Source: an uncultured Bacilli bacterium
GTDB taxonomy: Bacteria; Bacillota_I; Bacilli_A; ML615J-28; CAG-313
Direction: 5' to 3'
DNA length: 13,567 nucleotides
Assembly (NCBI GenBank): GCA_904501965.1
Contig: CAJGCS010000015.1
Location: 1-13,567, forward strand
Shown: positions 1 to 6,995 of the stretch, in pieces
Numbering within the stretch: position 1 is the first letter of the stretch
Layout: every line of letters begins with the position of its first letter
The notes under the pieces: generated by a model
Database searches by the model: none
Told to the model about the DNA's origin: nothing
What the model saw: the letters and a program-made list of their open reading frames with translations, nothing else
Made by a program: the position numbers and the translations under genes

Positions 1-1466
1 AATCTGGTAGATGGCAAAAGTATGGACCTGAACTTATGCGTTTTAAAGATAGACATGACCGTGATTTTTGCTTAGGCCCTACTCATGAAGAAATTTTTAC
101 TGATTTAATTCGCAATGAAGTAAAATCTAGAAAAAATCTACCTTTAAATATTTATCAAATTCAAACAAAATATCGTGATGAATTACGTCCTCGTTTTGGT
201 CTTATGAGAGGCCGTGAATTTATTATGAAAGATGCATATTCTTTTGACCTTGATGAAAAAGGTTTAGATGCATCTTATCAAAACATGTATAAAGCATATT
301 GTAATATTTTTGATCGTTTAAGCATTAACTATAAAATTGTACTTGCAGATACAGGTGCAATTGGCGGAACAGGTTCTCATCAATTTATGGCACTTAGTGA
401 TATTGGTGAAAGTGATATTGCATATTGTGATTGTGGATATGCAGCTGACGTTGAAAAAGCTACATCAAAAGTTGATGAATATAAATTTAACGAAGAAGTA
501 AAACCACTTGAAATTGTAGATACTCCAAAAGTAAAAACAATTGAAGAAGTTAGTGCATTCTTAAATGTATCAAGTAAAGATGTTGTGAAAACTCTTGTTT
601 ATGTTGATATGTCAAAAAATGTAAATGAAGTGGTTGTAGGTATGGTTAGAGGTGACCGTGAACTTAATGAAGTTAAACTTGTAAATGCTCTTGGTATTGC
701 TGAACACGAAATTCGTCTTGCAACTTATGATGAAATTTTATCAGTTGGTATGGTTGAAGGCTTTGCAGGTCCAGTTGGTACAAGTGTTAAACTATTTGTT
801 GATGAAGAAGTAGCCAATATGAAAAACATCGTTGTTGGCGCTAATCAAAAAGATAAACACATGATTAATGTTAACTATGGTCGTGATTTTTCTGGTATAG
901 TAATTGATTTAAGAACAGTAAAAGAAAATGATTCTTGCCCTGTTTGTGGTAGAAGTCTTTCTATTGAACGTGGTATTGAAGTTGGTCAAATCTTTAAACT
1001 TGGCACAAAATATTCAAAACCAATGAACTGTACTTATCAAAATGAACTTGGTGAAAGTGTACCAATGGTTATGGGTTGTTATGGAATTGGTGTTACAAGA
1101 ACAGTTTCAAGTATTATTGAACAACACCATGATGAATTCGGTATTAAATGGCCTTTAAATGTAGCGCCATATCATGCTGTAGTAGTTCCAATTAATAATA
1201 ATGACGAAACTATGCGCACAAAAGCTGAAGCAATTTATGAAGAACTTAAGAAAAACCATGTTGAAGTTATCTTAGATGACCGTGATGAACGCCCTGGTTT
1301 TAAATTTAAAGACTGGGAATTAATTGGTATTCCATATACAATTGTTGTTGGAAGAAGAGCAGCTGAAGATGTTTGTGAATTTAAAGTACGCGAAACTTTA
1401 GAAAAAACAGAAAAACCTTTTGAAGAAGCTATTAATTTAATTGTTGAAGCTGTTAAAAATTTATAA
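1..1466 (+). CDS. proS: Prolyl-tRNA synthetase, 5'-truncated by the window edge
   Basis: This enzyme charges tRNA-Pro with proline (class II aminoacyl-tRNA synthetase, cytoplasm). The reading frame is open from base 3, where SGRWQKYGPEL precedes the first visible Met at 36. The true start therefore lies upstream; compared with bacterial ProRS of about 565-575 residues, roughly 80 residues are missing. Class II motif 2 is visible (YRDELRPRFG, then REFIMKDAYSFD), as is motif 3 (MVMGCYGIGVTR). Between them lies the YbaK-like editing insertion, with the typical GDRELNEVKL segment, which marks the bacterial-type enzyme. Two cysteine pairs (CDC and CPVC) flank the insertion, followed by RGIEVGQIFKLGTKYS as in Bacillota ProRS. 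The C-terminal anticodon-binding domain (DDRDERPGFKFKDWELIGIP) is complete. A terminator follows the TAA stop. Identification is very secure. Confidence 0.97.
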   Translation, partial: SGRWQKYGPELMRFKDRHDRDFCLGPTHEEIFTDLIRNEVKSRKNLPLNIYQIQTKYRDELRPRFGLMRGREFIMKDAYSFDLDEKGLDASYQNMYKAYCNIFDRLSINYKIVLADTGAIGGTGSHQFMALSDIGESDIAYCDCGYAADVEKATSKVDEYKFNEEVKPLEIVDTPKVKTIEEVSAFLNVSSKDVVKTLVYVDMSKNVNEVVVGMVRGDRELNEVKLVNALGIAEHEIRLATYDEILSVGMVEGFAGPVGTSVKLFVDEEVANMKNIVVGANQKDKHMINVNYGRDFSGIVIDLRTVKENDSCPVCGRSLSIERGIEVGQIFKLGTKYSKPMNCTYQNELGESVPMVMGCYGIGVTRTVSSIIEQHHDEFGIKWPLNVAPYHAVVVPINNNDETMRTKAEAIYEELKKNHVEVILDDRDERPGFKFKDWELIGIPYTIVVGRRAAEDVCEFKVRETLEKTEKPFEEAINLIVEAVKNL

Positions 1467-1470
1467 TTTA

Positions 1471-1497
1471 AAAGGACACATTTAGTGTCCTTTATTT
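1471..1497 (+). terminator. Intrinsic terminator after proS
   Basis: A 9-bp hairpin, AAAGGACAC (1471-1479) and GTGTCCTTT (1485-1493) with an ATTTA loop, is followed by a short, interrupted T-rich tail. It starts 5 bases after the proS stop and ends just before the ribosome binding site of the next gene. Some read-through into the MATE gene is possible because no separate promoter was recognised in the 43-bp gap. Confidence 0.75.
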
Positions 1498-1509
1498 ATT
1501 GGAGGATGT

Positions 1510-2829
1510 ATGATTAAATTATCTGATCATTTTTCATACAAAAAGTTAATAAGATATTCAATACCGACAATATTAATGATGATATTTACATCAGTATACT
1601 GTGTAGTTGATGGATTATTTGTTTCAAATTTTGCAGGTAAAACTGCATTTGATGCACTCAACTTTATTATTCCATTATTACTTATACTTGGTAGCATTGG
1701 TTTTATGTTTGGTTCAGGAAGTGCAGCCTTAATCGGTAAAACACTTGGCGAAGGAAATAAAGAAAAAGCAAATTCTATTTTTTCATTTATTATTGTTGTT
1801 TCAATTATTACATCAATTATATTAGCTATTTTAGGATTTATTTTTATTAAACCAATTGCCCTTCTTATGGGAGCTGAAGAATATCTTTTAAATGATGCAA
1901 TTATTTATGGTAGAATTCTTTTTGTATCACTTCCTTTTTATGTTTTACAATTTGAATTCCAATGTTTATTTGCAACTTCTGAAAAACCAAAACTTGGACT
2001 TATTGTAACACTTATCGCAGGTATTACAAATATGGCACTAGATGCATTATTTGTTGGTTTATTTAAATTTGGTATTGCTGGTGCGGCATGTGCTACTGCA
2101 ATAAGTCAAGCACTTGGAGCAATAATCCCACTAATTTATTTTTCACTTCCCAATAAAAGCTTACTTAGATTTTCAAAATTTAAGTTTGACTTAAAAGCTT
2201 TATTTAAAGTATGTACAAATGGTTCTTCAGAGTTAATCAGTAATGTATCAATGTCACTTGTTAGTATTTTATACAATTATCAATTATTAAAATTTGACAA
2301 TGGTCTTACTGCATATGGCGTATTAATGTATGTTAGTATGATATTTCAAGCAATATTTATAGGTTTTACTGTTGGTACATCTCCAATTACTAGTTATCAT
2401 TTTGGCGCAAAAAATCCAAGCGAACTTAAAAATGTTCTTAAGAAAAGCTTAGTGTTAATTACAATTTTTGCACTTGCAATGTTTTTATCAGGAGAATTAT
2501 TTGCTCGTCCAATTGCTTATGTTTTCTTTAGTGGTAATTTGGATGTTATGAACTTGACCGAACATGCTTTTAAGATATTTTCTATCTCATTTTTATTTAC
2601 AGGATTTACATTTCATGCTTCATCGTTTTTTACTGCTTTAAACAATGGCCTAGTCTCAATGATTGTTTCATCGCTTAGAACAATTGTATTTTATATTGCA
2701 TCAATTCTAATATTGCCAATATTCTTTGGATTAGATGGAATATGGGCTTCAATTGTAGTTGCAGAAGGACTTGGACTTGTTTCTAGTTTTATCTTTATAT
2801 TTTCATATAAGAAAAAATATAAATACTAA
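1510..2829 (+). CDS. MATE-family multidrug/toxin extrusion transporter
   Basis: A 439-residue integral membrane protein with about 12 hydrophobic helices in two similar halves. Length and layout are normal for MATE exporters, which move cationic drugs or metabolites out of the cell in exchange for Na+ or H+. The N-terminus (YSIPTILMMIFTSVYCVVDG, then LFVSNFAG) and the first loop (GSGSAALIGKTLGEGNKEKA) are typical of the MepA-like branch common in gut Bacillota. The ATG at 1510 has a GGAGG at 1501-1505, only 4 bases upstream; an ATG at 1506 is out of frame. The gene ends in a terminator shared with the convergent copper ATPase gene. Substrate cannot be told from sequence, and a polysaccharide flippase relative is less likely given the motif pattern. 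Confidence 0.88.
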   Translation: MIKLSDHFSYKKLIRYSIPTILMMIFTSVYCVVDGLFVSNFAGKTAFDALNFIIPLLLILGSIGFMFGSGSAALIGKTLGEGNKEKANSIFSFIIVVSIITSIILAILGFIFIKPIALLMGAEEYLLNDAIIYGRILFVSLPFYVLQFEFQCLFATSEKPKLGLIVTLIAGITNMALDALFVGLFKFGIAGAACATAISQALGAIIPLIYFSLPNKSLLRFSKFKFDLKALFKVCTNGSSELISNVSMSLVSILYNYQLLKFDNGLTAYGVLMYVSMIFQAIFIGFTVGTSPITSYHFGAKNPSELKNVLKKSLVLITIFALAMFLSGELFARPIAYVFFSGNLDVMNLTEHAFKIFSISFLFTGFTFHASSFFTALNNGLVSMIVSSLRTIVFYIASILILPIFFGLDGIWASIVVAEGLGLVSSFIFIFSYKKKYKY

Positions 2830-2831
2830 AA

Positions 2832-2863
2832 AAGGATAACCAAATGGTTATCCTTCGTTTTTT
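2832..2863. terminator. Bidirectional intrinsic terminator between convergent genes
   Basis: A perfect 10-bp hairpin, AAGGATAACC (2832-2841) and GGTTATCCTT (2846-2855) with an AAAT loop. A T-rich run follows on the + strand (2858-2863) and an A-rich run precedes it, which becomes a T-rich tail for the - strand. It sits between the stops of the MATE gene (+) and the copper ATPase gene (-), so it can end transcription from both sides. Confidence 0.85.
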
Positions 2864-3071
2864 ATTTAATGTTTGTTACTTTGTATCCAGCATCTGTGAT
2901 TGCAGAAGTTATTACTTCATCACTTAAAGAATCTGATAATTCGATTTCTGCAAATTTCTTTTTTAAATTTACATTTACTTTTACAACATTTGGTAAAGCT
3001 TTTAAAATAGATTCGACACGTGCTACACAGTGCATACACATCATTCCGTCAATATAAATAGTCTTTTTCAT
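2862..3071 (-). other. Possible internally started CopZ-like chaperone inside copA
   Basis: The last 69 codons of copA begin with an in-frame ATG (3071-3069). They encode a stand-alone-sized HMA domain: MKKTIYIDG, then MMCMHC, then a typical end DAGYKVTNIK. Free CopZ copper chaperones have this length and architecture. A purine-rich AAGGAAAGG lies 14 bases upstream of the ATG (3086-3094); it resembles a Shine-Dalgarno sequence but is spaced somewhat far. The segment is certainly translated as part of CopA. Separate production as a small protein is an inference. Confidence 0.4.
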
Positions 3072-5309
3072 GGTTTCTGTTTTTTCCTTTCCTTGTTTAG
3101 TTTTAAATCTTTGTAATCTTAAAGCATTTGTTACTACAAATAATGAACTAAGTGACATTGCTAAAGCTCCTAGCATTGGAGTTAAGATAATTCCAAAATT
3201 AGATAACATACCAGATGCAATAAATATGCCTATTACATTGTAGAAGAATGCCCAGAATAAATTTAACTTAATGTTATTTACTGTTTTTTTACTAAGTTTA
3301 ATCATTGTGCTAATTGCATCAAGGTTTTGATTTGTTAAAACAATGTTTGCACAATCAATTGCAATATCGTTACCACTTGCAATTGCTATACCGATATTTG
3401 CTTCCTTAAGAGCAGGTGAATCGTTTATTCCATCACCAACAAAAGCAACAATATTATTACTTTGATATTTTTTAACAATATTAAGTTTATCTTCAGGTAA
3501 AACATCTGCATTAACTTCTTCAATATTTAATTCTTTTGCAATAGCTAAAGCAGTAGAAGAAGCATCACCAGTTATTAGAGCAGTTTTAATTCCTTGTTTG
3601 TTTAAATTAGAAATTGCTTCAATGCTTGATGACTTGATTTTATCTGCAACAACAAATATTGAGTAGATAATATCACTTGCAAAATATAAAATTGTTTTAC
3701 CTTCATATTTTGTTTCTAATTCATTAATTTTTTCTTCATTAATTAAAACATTATTTTGTTTTAGTAATTTTAAATTGCCAATATAATAATTTTTGTTTTT
3801 GTAAGAACACGTTGCACCAAATCCCTTTAAATACTGATAGTTATTTACATTTGCTTTTTCAATATTTAATTCTTTTGCATATTCACAAATAGCACTTGCT
3901 AAAGGATGGTTAGAGAAACTTTCAATTCCGTATGCGAGTCTTAAAGAAGCTTCCTGTGCGCCTTCGAAATTTTCAAAATGAATAACTGATGGCTTACCTT
4001 CTGTAAGAGTACCAGTTTTGTCAAATAATACAACATTTATCTTGCTTGCAAGTTGAAGTGACTCGGCATCTTTAAATAAAATACCAAACTTTGCAGCCTT
4101 GCCTGTTGCAACCATTATTGCAATCGGTGTTGCAAGACCAAGTGCACAAGGGCATGATATTACTAAAACACAAATTGCATAGTTTAAACTTTTATCTAAA
4201 CTACCATTTGTTATTATCATCCAAATGATAAAAGTAATTAGTGAAATCGTACAAACAATTGGTACAAAATAAAGTGAAACTTTATCAGCAAGTTTTTCAA
4301 TTGGAGCTTTTGATGATCCAGCATCTTGAACCATCTTAATAATTTTTGCAATTGTTGTTTCACTTTTTGTTTTTTCTACTTTAATTTTTAAATATCCATT
4401 TTTATTAATAGTTGCGCTTGTTACATAGTCTCCTTTATTTACTTCAACTGGCATGCTTTCACCAGTAATTGCAGATTTATCAATGAAACTTGAACCTTCA
4501 ATTACAGTTCCATCAATTGGAATATATTCATCTTGTTTAACAATGACTATATCACCGATATTTAGGTCATTTACACTAATTTTCTTGATTATTCCATCTT
4601 TTTCAATTGAAACCATATCTGGAATAAATTTATATAATTCTTCAATAGCTCTTCCTGTTTTCTTCTTTGATTTGGCCTCAAGAAATTTTCCTAGTGTTAC
4701 AAGAACTAAAATCATAACCGAAGATTCATAGTAAAGATGAGTTGATTCGCCTAAGTTCAAATCTTTGTTTACAAAAAGTAAAATTGTTATAACTACACTA
4801 TAAATAAATGAAGCAGAAGAACCAAGGGCTACTAAACTATCCATATTAGGAGCTAATTTGAAAATTAATTTAAATCCTTTTATGAAAAAGTGAAAATTAA
4901 TAATAATAATTGGAATTGCTAAAATACCTTGTGTAAGTGCAAAATATTCAGCATTTGTATGAGCATTTAAAAAAGGTAGCTCAAGTTTAATCATATGCCC
5001 CATTGATAAAAACATTAGAGGCACTAAAAAGATTAAAGAAAGTAAAAAGTTTTTTAAAAGTGTTTTTGCGTTATCAGTTTTTTTAGAAAATTTTGTATCA
5101 CCTGCATATGGTTTATATCCAAGTGATGTGATAGTGTCAAAGATTTCTTTTTCACTAATTATTTTTTCATCAAATTCAATATCCATTTTTTCGCTTAATA
5201 AATTAACATGACATTTATAAACGCCTTTTTTCTTTGAAACATTGTTTTGAACTGTTGCACTACAAGCAGAACAAGTCATTCCTTTAACTATGTATTGTTC
5301 GTTTTTCAT
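2862..5309 (-). CDS. copA: Copper-exporting P1B-type ATPase with an extra C-terminal CopZ-like domain
   Basis: An 815-residue membrane pump that uses ATP to expel Cu(I). Visible in order: an N-terminal heavy-metal-binding (HMA) domain with GMTCSAC (Cys13, Cys16); membrane helices; actuator TGES (282-285); the transport-site CPC (386-388); phosphorylation site DKTGT (Asp430); the HP motif (468-469); GDGIND (625-630); Tyr690-Asn691 and Met718-x-x-Ser721-Ser722, which with CPC define the Cu(I)-type P1B-1 class. After a short charged linker (about 731-746) comes a second HMA domain, residues 747-815, with GMMCMHC (Cys758, Cys761). HMA domains normally sit at the N-terminus, so a C-terminal copy is unusual. 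The ribosome binding site AGGTG overlaps the TAG stop of the upstream gene, and the gap is 7 bases, which suggests coupled translation. No CsoR or CopY regulator gene is in the window. Confidence 0.95.
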   Translation of the reverse strand: MKNEQYIVKGMTCSACSATVQNNVSKKKGVYKCHVNLLSEKMDIEFDEKIISEKEIFDTITSLGYKPYAGDTKFSKKTDNAKTLLKNFLLSLIFLVPLMFLSMGHMIKLELPFLNAHTNAEYFALTQGILAIPIIIINFHFFIKGFKLIFKLAPNMDSLVALGSSASFIYSVVITILLFVNKDLNLGESTHLYYESSVMILVLVTLGKFLEAKSKKKTGRAIEELYKFIPDMVSIEKDGIIKKISVNDLNIGDIVIVKQDEYIPIDGTVIEGSSFIDKSAITGESMPVEVNKGDYVTSATINKNGYLKIKVEKTKSETTIAKIIKMVQDAGSSKAPIEKLADKVSLYFVPIVCTISLITFIIWMIITNGSLDKSLNYAICVLVISCPCALGLATPIAIMVATGKAAKFGILFKDAESLQLASKINVVLFDKTGTLTEGKPSVIHFENFEGAQEASLRLAYGIESFSNHPLASAICEYAKELNIEKANVNNYQYLKGFGATCSYKNKNYYIGNLKLLKQNNVLINEEKINELETKYEGKTILYFASDIIYSIFVVADKIKSSSIEAISNLNKQGIKTALITGDASSTALAIAKELNIEEVNADVLPEDKLNIVKKYQSNNIVAFVGDGINDSPALKEANIGIAIASGNDIAIDCANIVLTNQNLDAISTMIKLSKKTVNNIKLNLFWAFFYNVIGIFIASGMLSNFGIILTPMLGALAMSLSSLFVVTNALRLQRFKTKQGKEKTETMKKTIYIDGMMCMHCVARVESILKALPNVVKVNVNLKKKFAEIELSDSLSDEVITSAITDAGYKVTNIK

Positions 5310-5316
5310 ATTGCAC

Positions 5317-5865
5317 CTATTTCTTAATAAAAAGTGAAAAATCTGATTCGTTTATTACACGAACATTGTAAACATTTGTTTTTGAATTTACAAAGACAAT
5401 TTCACATTCATTAATATATTTTGTAATTTTTTTTGCATCAGGTGAAAGTATCACAACACGTTGTTCGTTTTGTTTTGTAACTAGATTCATAAAGCCTTCA
5501 ATGCCTTGTGCATATCGTTTGAAAGGTTGAACTTTACCAGGGTTTTTGCCTGCACCAAACTTAATTTCCCAAGTAGTAACATTATTGATTTGAACTTCTG
5601 AATAACTTGGAATACCTAATAGTTTTATTAAGTATTTTTTATCTTCAATAACAAGTTCAAAATCGTATAAGTTGTTGTTTGATTTTGTTAATTGATGGGG
5701 TATACTAGCCTCAGTTAATTTAGCTACAATTTCATTTTCCCAGCCCGTTTTATTTGGCGCAGGAGAAGATAGAATAAAGAATACAACAATTCCTACGACT
5801 ATTGCTAAAACAATGAAGATAATAATATAAAATAGTGGTTCAGTAAAAATATTTATATAAAACAT
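5317..5865 (-). CDS. Membrane-anchored protein of unknown function, first gene of the copA unit
   Basis: A 182-residue protein that I do not recognise. A single strongly hydrophobic helix spans about residues 9-33, followed by a soluble domain from about 36 to the end that is likely cytoplasmic. The soluble part alternates predicted strands and helices (LYDFELVIEDKKYLIKLLGI; RVVILSPDAKKITKYI; CEIVFVN). Asp68, Glu100 and Lys102 (YDFEL and WEIK) vaguely recall the spacing of PD-(D/E)XK nuclease-like folds such as NERD; this is speculation, not an assignment. The ATG at 5865 has a good AGAGGTG about 6 bases upstream and a near-consensus promoter. It ends 7 bases before copA, so the two are almost surely cotranscribed. 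A role tied to copper is possible but unproven: no Cys, Met or His metal-binding pattern stands out. Confidence 0.85.
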   Translation of the reverse strand: MFYINIFTEPLFYIIIFIVLAIVVGIVVFFILSSPAPNKTGWENEIVAKLTEASIPHQLTKSNNNLYDFELVIEDKKYLIKLLGIPSYSEVQINNVTTWEIKFGAGKNPGKVQPFKRYAQGIEGFMNLVTKQNEQRVVILSPDAKKITKYINECEIVFVNSKTNVYNVRVINESDFSLFIKK

Positions 5866-5886
5866 TTATTCACCTCTTTCTTACAT

Positions 5887-5915
5887 ATTATATTATAAAA
5901 TAAATCTTTAGTCAA
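5887..5915 (-). promoter_or_regulatory. Sigma-A-type promoter of the unknown gene-copA unit
   Basis: On the - strand, a -35 TTGACT (5915-5910) is followed after exactly 17 bases by a perfect -10 TATAAT (5892-5887). The predicted start of transcription is near 5880, giving a leader of about 15 bases before the ATG at 5865. I looked for a CopY operator (TACAnnTGTA) and a CsoR-like GC-rich dyad and saw neither. Confidence 0.8.
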
Positions 5916-5963
5916 AAGATATCACCAAAATTAATCTAAGTCATAGTATAAAATGGTGATACA

Positions 5964-6275
5964 ATGAATATAGTTATAGGTAATCTAAATGATGATATTA
6001 AAAGGTTTTTAAGGAAAGAAAAAATTAAATCTCCCACGTTAGTAATAAATAAAATGTGTAATGTAAAATACATAACTAATCCTATTTATGTTTATATTCC
6101 TTATGGACGAATTAACAAAGCAGGTCTTTTAGAAAACACAATGGTTCATATTGAAGAACTTATTATTACTACAAATGTAATTAAAATTTATTATGGAGAT
6201 AAAAGAAATGACGAATTCTTTAAAAGAATAAAAGATATTTACAAAGTAGATGTTGAACGTATTAATATCAGGTAA
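5964..6275 (+). CDS. Small cytoplasmic protein of unknown function
   Basis: A 103-residue basic protein without membrane helices or signal peptide; I do not recognise a family. It is rich in short beta-like runs (TLVINK, NPIYVYIPYG, ELIITTNVIKIYYG) and ends in a charged helix-like stretch (NDEFFKRIKDIYKVDVERINIR). The start ATG at 5964 is preceded by GGTGAT (5955-5960), which matches the 3' half of the Shine-Dalgarno consensus. A TATAAA at 5947-5952 could be a -10 element, but it is so close that the leader would be nearly absent, and I see no good -35. It is divergent from the copA unit and has its own terminator overlapping its stop, so it is probably a single-gene transcript. Confidence 0.75.
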   Translation: MNIVIGNLNDDIKRFLRKEKIKSPTLVINKMCNVKYITNPIYVYIPYGRINKAGLLENTMVHIEELIITTNVIKIYYGDKRNDEFFKRIKDIYKVDVERINIR

Positions 6276-6298
6276 AAGTAGATTTTACTTGATTTTTT
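6268..6298 (+). terminator. Intrinsic terminator overlapping the stop of the 103-residue gene
   Basis: A 10-bp stem (6268-6277 with 6283-6292, one G-T pair) closes a GTAGA loop and is followed by six T residues (6293-6298). The left arm contains the TAA stop at 6273-6275. The right arm and T-run also carry the -35 element of the next promoter. Confidence 0.75.
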
Positions 6299-6317
6299 GT
6301 AAGTTTTATAGTATAAT
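6289..6317 (+). promoter_or_regulatory. Sigma-A-type promoter for the acidic-tail membrane protein
   Basis: A -35 TTGATT (6289-6294) and a perfect -10 TATAAT (6312-6317) are separated by 17 bases. Transcription should start near 6324, leaving a leader of about 20 bases that contains the AGGAGG at 6333-6338. The -35 lies inside the upstream terminator hairpin. The same promoter may also drive lepA if the hairpin at 6940 is leaky. Confidence 0.8.
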
Positions 6318-6344
6318 TAGTTAGAATTTCATAGGAGGACTATT

Positions 6345-6941
6345 ATGGAATATATGGGATTAATCGTTGGGATAGTAATTGGGGCTTTCTTGATTGCTGC
6401 TATCGCAATGGAAATTAAAAACAGAAATAAAAAATCTGATCTTTTCACAAACATTGTTATTAGTGTTATGGGAATTGGTTGCAGCATTTATATGATATTT
6501 GATACATTTAATACATCTAAGATAGATGGCCAGTTTGATGCATCTTTATTCTTTAAAAACTACATGACATGGCTATATCTTGTAGTAATTCTACTTTCAT
6601 GTGCTTTCGTTGTGTTATTCTTAACTTTCTATTTAAAAAATAAAGATTTACCTGACCCTACTCCTGAAGAAGTAGAAGAAGAAACTGGGGAAGTTTTAAC
6701 AGATGAAGAAATCGAAGAAATTTTAGAACAAGAAAATAAAGAAGATTCAAAAGATGCTTTAGAAGAAATTGATTCTGAAGAACAAACGGGCGATGAACCT
6801 GAACTTAATATTCTTGAAGAAACTATTAAAGAACATAAAGAAAAAGAATCAACTAAAATTGAAACTAATCAAGAAGTTAAAATTAAAGAAGGATCATCAC
6901 AAGTTCCTGTAAATCAAAGAAATCCATTCGAGAAAAAATAA
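6345..6941 (+). CDS. Three-helix membrane protein with a long acidic cytoplasmic tail
   Basis: A 198-residue protein of no recognised family. Hydrophobic helices lie at about residues 4-23, 34-53 and 75-97. The rest (98-198) is a polar, very Glu-rich tail; about 107-165 is strongly acidic and probably helical or disordered, and the end becomes mixed-charge (NQRNPFEKK). The small loop after helix 1 is basic (KNRNKK), which suggests that end faces the cytoplasm. The start is well supported by AGGAGG 6 bases upstream and by the promoter at 6289. It lies directly upstream of lepA in the same direction, separated by a hairpin. Function is unknown; the acidic tail could bind a partner protein, which is only inference. 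Confidence 0.8.
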   Translation: MEYMGLIVGIVIGAFLIAAIAMEIKNRNKKSDLFTNIVISVMGIGCSIYMIFDTFNTSKIDGQFDASLFFKNYMTWLYLVVILLSCAFVVLFLTFYLKNKDLPDPTPEEVEEETGEVLTDEEIEEILEQENKEDSKDALEEIDSEEQTGDEPELNILEETIKEHKEKESTKIETNQEVKIKEGSSQVPVNQRNPFEKK

Positions 6942-6970
6942 TCATGATTATAAATCATGATTTTCTTATT
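6940..6970 (+). terminator. Probable terminator hairpin between the acidic-tail gene and lepA
   Basis: Two copies of the self-complementary AATCATGATT (6940-6949 and 6953-6962) form a 10-bp stem with a 3-base ATA loop, followed by a broken T-rich tail. It overlaps the end of the upstream stop codon. The low GC content and interrupted T-run suggest partial termination, so lepA may receive read-through. I found no convincing lepA promoter in the gap. Confidence 0.55.
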
Positions 6971-6995
6971 TAAAATTTAAAGAAAGGAGTAGTTT

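Noticed and set aside
2869..4731. Short + strand open frames (2869-3057 and 4453-4731) opposite copA
   Set aside because: They are shadows of the copA coding strand, which has every expected motif; no ribosome binding sites or promoters.
5866..5963. Copper-responsive operator (CopY or CsoR type) upstream of the copA unit
   Set aside because: No TACAnnTGTA element and no GC-rich dyad is present; only a normal promoter and a weak 7-bp inverted repeat are seen.
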